Shown piece by piece: positions 58,076 through 64,000 of a stretch of DNA of 64,000 nucleotides. Source of the stretch: Moorena sp. SIOASIH (lineage in GTDB: Bacteria; Cyanobacteriota; Cyanobacteriia; Cyanobacteriales; Coleofasciculaceae); contig NZ_JAAHIH010000006.1 in NCBI RefSeq assembly GCF_010671925.1, forward strand, positions 434,001-498,000. The letters run 5' to 3'. The notes beneath the pieces are model-generated. The model was not told the origin of the DNA. It was given only the letters and a program-made list of their open reading frames with translations, and searched no databases. Each line of letters opens with the position of its first letter. Position 1 is the stretch's first letter. The position numbers were made by a program, and so were the translations under genes.

Positions 58076-59860
58076 TCATTCTGAAATTTTCAGTTCATCA
58101 ATATTCCAGAATGCGCCTCCTAGAGCGGAATATTGAATTCCTTCTATGGAATTACGAACTGCGGTCATGGAGAGAGGGTTAATCAGATAAATATAAGGCA
58201 AGTGTTCTAAATTAATCCGTTGGGCTTCTTGATAAATCTTTTTGCGATTGTTTTCATCTAATTCTTGAGCGCCTTGGATATAAAGGTCACTTATTTTTTG
58301 CTCCCAATCGGCTATTTTACGACCTTGAATGGGGGATTGACCAGGGAAGGTTTTTTGATTAAAGCTGTGCAATCCCCCATCCACAGACCAGACATTAGAA
58401 CTATTATTGGGTTCAAAGCCACCGCCACTAAAACCAAGCAGATGGCATTCCCAATCTAAGCTATTGCCGAGTTTGTCTACTAGGGTATTGAAGGCAATGG
58501 GAGTAAAATCGACTTGAATGCCAATTTTACTGAGGTCTTGCTTAATCTGTGCTCCCATGGCTTCTCGCAGCTTATTACCAGCATTAGTCATTAAGGTGAA
58601 ACGGACTCGATTACCTTGGCTATCGAGCAGTTCCCCTTCGTCATTGTATTTAAAGCCCGCCTTGAACAGTAATTTCTTGGCTTTTTCGGGATTATAGTCA
58701 TACACTGGTAACCCTTTTTCTGGTGACAGATAATAGGGGCTTTGCACGGGTAAGTTAGAATATTGCGGCGCACCTAACCCCCGATACAAATTATTCAGCA
58801 TGGTTTGCCGGTCTATGCCATAGGCAACGGCTTGTCTAAATTCGAGAGTATTAAACCAACGGGACTTAATTGGATCTACTAAAGGCTCTCCATCCCGGCT
58901 ACCGGTGTTGAGATTGAAGGAGATAAAACTGGAACTGAGGGTAGGACCAGCGATGTGGATGGTAAAGTTACCCTTTTTTTCCTCTTGCTTGAGCAGGGAA
59001 TAGTATTCAGGGGATACACCCAGAGCATCTAATCCGCCGGAGCGAAACTGAATGAAGGATGAATCGGTTGATTCTACAATTTCCCAGATCGCCCGCTCAA
59101 TATAAGGTTGCTGGTTTCCCTGTTCATCCTTTTTCCAGTAGTAGGGATTACGGTCATAAACCACCCGCTGACTGGTGCGGTAGAGTTTGAGTTTGTAAGG
59201 ACCGTTGACAATAATATCCTTGGGGTCTGTATCTACCCCCCACATGGTCAAAAACTTAGGATTCCCCTCTGAATCTTTGGTTTTTACGAATTCTTGCAGC
59301 ACATGAGCGGGTAAGACCGGTAAGCCAGTACTGCGGAGAAAGGGCGCAAAGGGTTCAGGCACAGAAAATTCCACCTGACGCTGGTCTATCTTCCTGACCT
59401 TTGGTAAGGCTCGACTCTTGCCAACCCGGAGGATATCTCTAGAATCAGTGGGAATTTCTGGGTTGAGGTAGATGTCATTATAGGTAAAGACGACATCATC
59501 AGTGGTTAGGGGCTCACCATCGGACCACTTTAGCCCCTCCCTCAAGGTAAATAGGATTTTAAGTTTATCCTCCGAAATCTGCCAGGATTCCGCTAAACCC
59601 GGGATTATTTCCCCGGTGATGCCATCAGTGTCTACTAAACCCTGAAAGGTAAGACCAAAAATATTGGTAGCACTTTGGTTGAGGGCATAGTTAAAGGTAT
59701 TTATGTCACTGAGAATACTCTGGACTATGTGGGGAACATGAGCTTCTGTGGTTTCAAATTGGCTGATGCTACAGCCAGGCAGTGCGATCGCAAAACTCAA
59801 AGCCAGGAAAATTCCTAGAAAACGATGCCAGAGAACTACAAGAGGATTACCAGAGATCAT
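58076..59860 (-). CDS. peptide-type ABC transporter substrate-binding lipoprotein
   Basis: The 594-residue protein is a paralogue of that at 45680-47530. It has a signal peptide with lipobox IALPGCS (Cys near residue 30), GLAESWQISEDKLKILFTLREGLKWSDGEPLTTDDVVFTY and DPIKSRWFNTLEFRQAVAYGIDRQTM. The N-terminus is normal here, which shows what was altered in the other copy. It binds an oligopeptide-like ligand in the periplasm. No permease or ATPase genes are linked, so both may serve a transporter elsewhere. Confidence 0.92.
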   Translation of the reverse strand: MISGNPLVVLWHRFLGIFLALSFAIALPGCSISQFETTEAHVPHIVQSILSDINTFNYALNQSATNIFGLTFQGLVDTDGITGEIIPGLAESWQISEDKLKILFTLREGLKWSDGEPLTTDDVVFTYNDIYLNPEIPTDSRDILRVGKSRALPKVRKIDQRQVEFSVPEPFAPFLRSTGLPVLPAHVLQEFVKTKDSEGNPKFLTMWGVDTDPKDIIVNGPYKLKLYRTSQRVVYDRNPYYWKKDEQGNQQPYIERAIWEIVESTDSSFIQFRSGGLDALGVSPEYYSLLKQEEKKGNFTIHIAGPTLSSSFISFNLNTGSRDGEPLVDPIKSRWFNTLEFRQAVAYGIDRQTMLNNLYRGLGAPQYSNLPVQSPYYLSPEKGLPVYDYNPEKAKKLLFKAGFKYNDEGELLDSQGNRVRFTLMTNAGNKLREAMGAQIKQDLSKIGIQVDFTPIAFNTLVDKLGNSLDWECHLLGFSGGGFEPNNSSNVWSVDGGLHSFNQKTFPGQSPIQGRKIADWEQKISDLYIQGAQELDENNRKKIYQEAQRINLEHLPYIYLINPLSMTAVRNSIEGIQYSALGGAFWNIDELKISE

Positions 59861-59864
59861 ATCA

Positions 59865-59940
59865 GAAAGGGAATCGGGAGTAGGGAGTAGGGAATCGGGA
59901 ATCGGGAATCGGGAGTCGGGAATCGGGAATCGGGAACTAC
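59865..59940. repeat. gggaatc heptamer array
   Basis: About ten gggaatc/gggagta/gggagtc units just upstream of the solute-binding protein gene. Confidence 0.85.
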
Positions 59941-59974
59941 TATAATCAACTCTGTACTAGCATACCAAGTGGCG

Positions 59975-60324
59975 TAGGGTGCGTTAGGGGCGGGCTTGCC
60001 CTGATGTTCCACCTCGTAGCCAGTGTTAGGACAGCCCGCCCCGTAACGCACCACCAAAGGGCTTGCCCTGATGTTCCACCTCGTAGCCAGTGTTAGGACA
60101 GCCCGCCCCGTAACGCACCACCAAAGGGCTTGCCCTGATGTTCCACCTCGTAGCCAGTGTTAGGACAGCCCGCCCCGTAAAGCACCAGCCAAGGGCTTGC
60201 CCTGATGTTCCACCTCGTAGCCAGTGTTAGGACAGCCCGCCCCGTAACGCACCACCAAAGGGCTTGCCCTGATGTTCCACCTCGTAGCCAGTGTTAGGAC
60301 AGCCCGCCCCGTAACGCACCACTT
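59975..60324. repeat. 67-bp tandem repeat with inverted GC-rich ends
   Basis: The unit ctgatgttccacctcgtagc and on to accaaagggcttgcc occurs five times at 67-base steps (60001, 60068, 60135, 60202, 60269). It is flanked by ggtgcgttaggggcgggc at the left and gcccgccccgtaacgcacc in every copy, so one unit plus the left arm makes a long hairpin. Confidence 0.9.
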
Positions 60325-60343
60325 CAGTTCTTAAAGAATCAAA

Positions 60344-60449
60344 TATAGCGCTACGCGAAAGGCAAGAGGCAAAAGGCAAAAGGCAAAAGTTTACTACAAG
60401 AGCTTTTGCTGCTTGTATCAATGTCCTAACCTTAATGCGTAGTGCTATA
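60344..60449. mobile_element. MITE-like element, copy 3 (inverted)
   Basis: It begins tatagcgctacgc and ends gcgtagtgctata, the reverse orientation of the copies at 3981-4205 and 44310-44444. It has only three aaaggca heptamers and the fixed arm tatcaatgtcctaacctt. Confidence 0.7.
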
Positions 60450-60619
60450 TTATAGCGTTTCTCATATTTATGAGGTACAGTATTCTTTGAAACTGATTCC
60501 CTTAAAACCCTCTTTACTATTGCCTTTTGCCTTTTGCCTTTTGCCTTAAAGGGATAAGCAATGTCGCTCATGAGTATGAGAAATGCTATATTACTGTTCC
60601 CTGTTCCCTATTCCCTGTT

Positions 60620-61140
60620 CCCTACCTCACGAGGTTCAGAGGCTCGTTCACGAGGCCCAGAGGATCCCCAAGGGAGGCTCAGAGGCTCGTTCACGAGGCC
60701 CAGAGGATCCCCAAGGGAGGCTCAGAGGCTCGTTCACGAGGCCCAGAGGATCCCCAAGGGAGGCTCAGAGGCTCGTTCACGAGGCCCAGAGGATCCCCAA
60801 GGGAGGCTCAGAGGCTCGTTCACGAGGTTCTGAGCCTCGTTCACGAGGTTCTGAGGCTCGTTCACGAGGTTCTGAGGCTCGTTCACGAGGTTCTGAGGCT
60901 CACCGTTGAGGTTCTGAGGCTCACCGTTGAGGTTCTGAGGCTCACCGTTGAGGTTCTGAGGCTCACCGTTGAGGTTCTGAGGCTCACCGTTGAGGTTCTG
61001 AGGCTCACCGTTGAGGTTCTGAGGCTCACCGTTGATATCCAAAGACTCACCGTTGATATCCAAAGACTCACCGTTGATATCCAGAGACTCACCGTTGATA
61101 TCCAGAGACTCACCGTTGAGGTTCAGAGGTTCGTTCACGA
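60620..61140. repeat. minisatellite: 43-bp then 21-bp tandem repeats
   Basis: The left part has about five 43-base units (gttca at 60646, 60689, 60732, 60775, 60818) with cacgaggcccagaggatccc. The right part has 21-base units (ggttctgaggctcaccgttga type, about seven copies, then ccaaagactcaccgttgata types). Both strands stay open because 21 is a multiple of 3. No start signals suggest real genes. Confidence 0.9.
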
Positions 61141-61566
61141 AATTCCTACGGTTATACCCAGTCTGACAGAAGAGAGATCTAGTGAATTGTTCTGATGTCA
61201 GTTTTGTAGGAGTTTGTTAATTTTGGACTTGGGCAGCATATTGCTGGTTTATTGATACTGTTTGATTAAGCACAGCGTGCAGAATTAATCACCTACTATA
61301 ATTTTCTGTAACCCTTGCAATCAAACTAATTTCAGGTATTAAAAATGTCTAATTAATTTTTTGGAATTGCTTATTTTTTCACAAAGCTTAAAGCAACATG
61401 GAACTGTTGATCGATCTGAGGTTTAGAAATATTACCTTGAGTATAATCAATAATTTTTTGTCTAGGATCAAATTAGAAGGCTTTCATAGTTCTTTAGTAG
61501 AATTCCCAGAGGGTTCTAATTGTAGCTTGCTAGCTTGGGAAACGCTATATCGGAGCCATAAATATC
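61141..61566. other. AT-rich intergenic region
   Basis: No gene is supported. It likely contains the promoter of the ATPase gene that follows; no clear hexamer pair is assigned. Confidence 0.45.
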
Positions 61567-62871
61567 ATGCAAAATCCTTTTACCTATGGTCAGCCAGTTT
61601 CCCCAGACCGTTTTGTGGGACGACGATCAGAAATTCAGGCTGCCTTTGATCAAATCTATAACCGCAGTAACTTAGCCCTTTGGGGGGGGCCAGCCATGGG
61701 CAAGACCTCTTTCTTGGAATTTCTGGCTTCCCCCCAAGTTTGGCAAAAGTATGGACAAGATCCATCCCAGGCCGTGATCGTGCTTCTGAGTTGCGAAAGT
61801 ATTCAACCCTTTACAGCTTCAGGGTTTTGGCAAGAAGTGTTGAGTCTGATCCAAGAGGAATTACACAGTGAGCCAGACCTCCAGGAACAGATCGAAACAT
61901 TGCTGAACCAGGGAAAAGCAACCACTAGGGGCATGCGCCAAGTATTAAAGCAGCTTCGCAAACGCCACAAATTCTTGCTGTTGCTAGTAGATGACTATGA
62001 TTGGGCACTGCGGGAAAACCCGCACTATACTCATGCTGACATGGAAACCTTTGTCAATGAGTGTCGCAGTATTGCCTATCAGTCTCTGGAGAGGCGATAT
62101 TTATCCATGATTGTGGCCTCACTTCGCCCTCTCAATGAACTTGGTCCTGCTCTCAATCCCAATAGTTCTCCCTGGTACAACCATTATCTGTTCCAATCCC
62201 TCAAGCCATTTACTGACCGTGACATTGATCAATTAATGGCTGGTATGCCAATTACCCCAGAATTACGGGGGTTGATCCGAGAGATTGCTGGTGGACATCC
62301 AGCTTTGCTCCAGATTGTTGGTTCTTTGCTTTATCGAGAGCTAAAAACTGGCAAAGTCCCTGATGCCCAAGCCTTTGTTCAGGACTTTGAAGGTATTACC
62401 CGACCGATCTTTGAAACGATTTGGAAACGGTGCAGCCAAGTCGAGCAAGCCCTATTGATCTTGATGGCCTTGTTCAAGTTAGACAGTCGTCTCCATCATA
62501 ACAAGCACTTTAACTTGAGGGGTATTGAGGTAATCTTTATCCAAAACCAGCGAGAGTTAACTAATCTTGTAGAACGAGGGGTGATTACTAAACAAAACCA
62601 ACAAGGAATGATGATCAGTCATCAAGACTTATTATTTACTTCATCCATTATGGAACGGTGGTTGATTCAGGAACTTTGGCAGACTAATAATCCGTTACTA
62701 GAAGATAGGCAAAAAGTCTTTCTCAATCTGCTCAGCCATAGTCAAGCTCATCAAGTCACTGAGGCGATTAAGTGGATATCGCAACATCAAGAGAAAGTCC
62801 AGACTGCTCTGCCATGGGTGAGTAAAGTGTCCGGTGTATTTCCCCTAACTTCAAATGGCAGCAAACCTTGA
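61567..62871 (+). CDS. single-module STAND/AAA-like ATPase
   Basis: The 434-residue protein matches module 2 of the ATPase at 52238-54982: MQNPFTYGQPVSPDRFVGRRSEIQAAFDQIYNRSNLAL, Walker A GGPAMGKTS (Gly to Ala in the loop), Walker B KFLLLLVDDYDWAL. The end has RWLIQELWQTN and VQTALPWVSKVSGVFPL. It lies 27 nt before the next ATPase gene, same strand, so the two probably form an operon with the parts found fused in the 52238 gene. Confidence 0.85.
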   Translation: MQNPFTYGQPVSPDRFVGRRSEIQAAFDQIYNRSNLALWGGPAMGKTSFLEFLASPQVWQKYGQDPSQAVIVLLSCESIQPFTASGFWQEVLSLIQEELHSEPDLQEQIETLLNQGKATTRGMRQVLKQLRKRHKFLLLLVDDYDWALRENPHYTHADMETFVNECRSIAYQSLERRYLSMIVASLRPLNELGPALNPNSSPWYNHYLFQSLKPFTDRDIDQLMAGMPITPELRGLIREIAGGHPALLQIVGSLLYRELKTGKVPDAQAFVQDFEGITRPIFETIWKRCSQVEQALLILMALFKLDSRLHHNKHFNLRGIEVIFIQNQRELTNLVERGVITKQNQQGMMISHQDLLFTSSIMERWLIQELWQTNNPLLEDRQKVFLNLLSHSQAHQVTEAIKWISQHQEKVQTALPWVSKVSGVFPLTSNGSKP

Positions 62872-62898
62872 GTGGTTTGGAGAAAAGTTAAACAAATC

Positions 62899-64000
62899 AT
62901 GAATAGCCCACGAATCGTTAATAATTACCCTAATCCTCCTAATCCTTATATTATCGGGAGTCTAATCGATGATCCAGACAAATTTTTCGGACGGGAGAGT
63001 CTGTTTCGGTTTATCGAAGACAACCTCAGGCAGAGGGTAAAGGTGATCTTACTCCATGGTCAACGACGGATTGGCAAGTCATCGGTCTTGGAACAAATTC
63101 CCAACAAAGTTGCTAACGATCAGTTTGTTTTTGTTAACTTCGATTTGCACAGCTACATTAACAAACCCTTGAGTCGTATTCTCTATGACTTGGCTCAAGA
63201 CATTAGTGACCAATTGGTTGATGACTTTGATCTAGCTCCCGATTATCTTACTCCCCCCTCAGAACAAGAGTTAGTAACTGATCAAGCTATCTTCTCTAAT
63301 CAATTTTTGCCTAAGGTTTATCGGGAATTAAACGATAAAAACCTAGTATTATTACTGGATGAATTTGATGTTTTAACTGACCACAATATCCCGTCAGCAG
63401 AGCCGAATTTTTTTCCCTATTTAGCTGACCTGATTAAACAGCACAAGCAATTATTTGTAATTGCGGTAGTGGGACGGAATCTGGATGATCTGCCCACTCT
63501 ACTCAAGGTGTTTGGGAGTCCACCTTACCAGCAAATTGGTTTTCTGAGTGACATCAGTACTAAACGACTAATTACTAAACCAGCTGAGGGTGTGCTGACC
63601 TATGAATCCCAAGCCATCAAAGCCATTTACCACCTATCAGCAGGGCATCCCTATTTTACCCAAGTCCTATGCTTTACTCTGTTCTCGGAGGCTAGGGAAA
63701 ACCAGAACTGGAGGATTTCTGGCGCAGATGTAGAACCCATAGTCAACCAGGCAATTGAGAGGGCTCAAGGGGGGTTGGCATGGTTGTGGGATGGCTTACC
63801 GATCCCAGAGCAAGTTGTATTTTCAGCGGTGGCAGAGGCTCAACAAAGAGGGATCTCACAAAACCAGCGGGTGTTAGAAGACCCATTATCCTTCCTCAAG
63901 GGTTATGGTGTGAGCCAGACCAAGTCCTTGTATCAAGCAACCAAACGACTTACAAACTACAGTTTCCTAGATGACACAGAATGTAGAGTAAAGGTGCCAT
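62899..64000 (+). CDS. STAND/AAA-like ATPase, module-1 type (cut by window end)
   Basis: An open frame runs from ATG 62899 to the window end (at least 367 residues). It matches module 1 of the 52238-54982 protein: NPYIIGSLIDDPDKFFGRESL, Walker A GQRRIGKSS, Walker B NLVLLLDEFDVLTD, HPYFTQVLCFTLFSEA and LPIPEQVVFSAVAEAQ. The remainder lies outside the window. Together with the previous gene it forms a split version of the two-module protein. Confidence 0.85.
   Translation, partial: MNSPRIVNNYPNPPNPYIIGSLIDDPDKFFGRESLFRFIEDNLRQRVKVILLHGQRRIGKSSVLEQIPNKVANDQFVFVNFDLHSYINKPLSRILYDLAQDISDQLVDDFDLAPDYLTPPSEQELVTDQAIFSNQFLPKVYRELNDKNLVLLLDEFDVLTDHNIPSAEPNFFPYLADLIKQHKQLFVIAVVGRNLDDLPTLLKVFGSPPYQQIGFLSDISTKRLITKPAEGVLTYESQAIKAIYHLSAGHPYFTQVLCFTLFSEARENQNWRISGADVEPIVNQAIERAQGGLAWLWDGLPIPEQVVFSAVAEAQQRGISQNQRVLEDPLSFLKGYGVSQTKSLYQATKRLTNYSFLDDTECRVKVP

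Noticed and set aside
60527..61195. Repeat proteins on either strand of the minisatellite
   Set aside because: Frames are open only because of the repeat period; there is no ribosome-binding site and the 43-base unit shifts frame.

Overview
The window comes from a repeat-rich cyanobacterium, most like a large filamentous marine form such as Moorena. That assignment is inference from many GCGATCGC (HIP1) octamers, abundant heptanucleotide short tandem repeats, PEP-CTERM sorting, two TnpB elements and gene families typical of cyanobacteria. No complete functional tRNA or rRNA gene and no CRISPR array was found.

Left part (1-13.0 kb). After a radical-SAM gene, a minus-strand block (8.67 to 2.47 kb) forms the most remarkable locus. 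A consensus promoter reads into a 66-residue protein gene, five small structured RNAs, a Ro60/TROVE-like protein with a vWA MIDAS domain, a DUF4291-type protein, a sixth structured RNA, an unknown protein and a ThiF/E1-like protein. All six RNAs share the same outer stem and internal-loop motif (5' GCCCTRAY opposite 3' RACTTGC), as expected of Y RNAs. Their cores mimic translation parts: two tRNA-like types (one circularly permuted, one leucine-like), an RNA carrying a 23S rRNA helix 70/71-like sequence, and an RNA carrying both the sarcin-ricin loop and the L11-binding GTPase-associated centre of 23S rRNA. This looks like an undescribed, elaborated Ro60/Y-RNA system that displays tRNA and ribosome mimics. 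To the right lie an ISAs1 relic and a large defence-like gene split by one in-frame stop.

Middle (13.4-29 kb). A minus-strand operon holds folE, a COG0523-like NTPase and two metallophosphoesterase-like genes with substituted metal ligands; Zur-box-like sites lie nearby. Then come an IS1 relic, a duplicated EF-hand tail, an MFS transporter fused to four EF-hands, a six-TM ion channel with TrkA-like domains, a large membrane protein, Hsp33, a CsoR/InrS-type metal sensor and an HtrA protease.

Phosphonate region (29.2-41.5 kb). Genes for a LicD-like transferase, PEP mutase fused to a nucleotidyltransferase, phosphonopyruvate decarboxylase, 2-aminoethylphosphonate transaminase, a gamma-butyrobetaine-hydroxylase-like oxygenase, a HAD hydrolase, a glycerol-1-phosphate-dehydrogenase-like protein, a CDP-alcohol phosphatidyltransferase, three methyltransferases and a second nucleotidyltransferase suggest synthesis of an activated, possibly N-methylated and hydroxylated aminoethylphosphonate. 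It is probably attached to a lipid or glycan.

Right part (41.5-64 kb). Two TnpB insertion sequences, a PEP-CTERM hydrolase, two paralogous extracytoplasmic solute-binding lipoproteins, an acyl-CoA dehydrogenase, an atypical SDR, LarB and four related P-loop (STAND/AAA-like) ATPase genes (the last cut by the window end) lie among dense tandem repeats and MITE-like elements.
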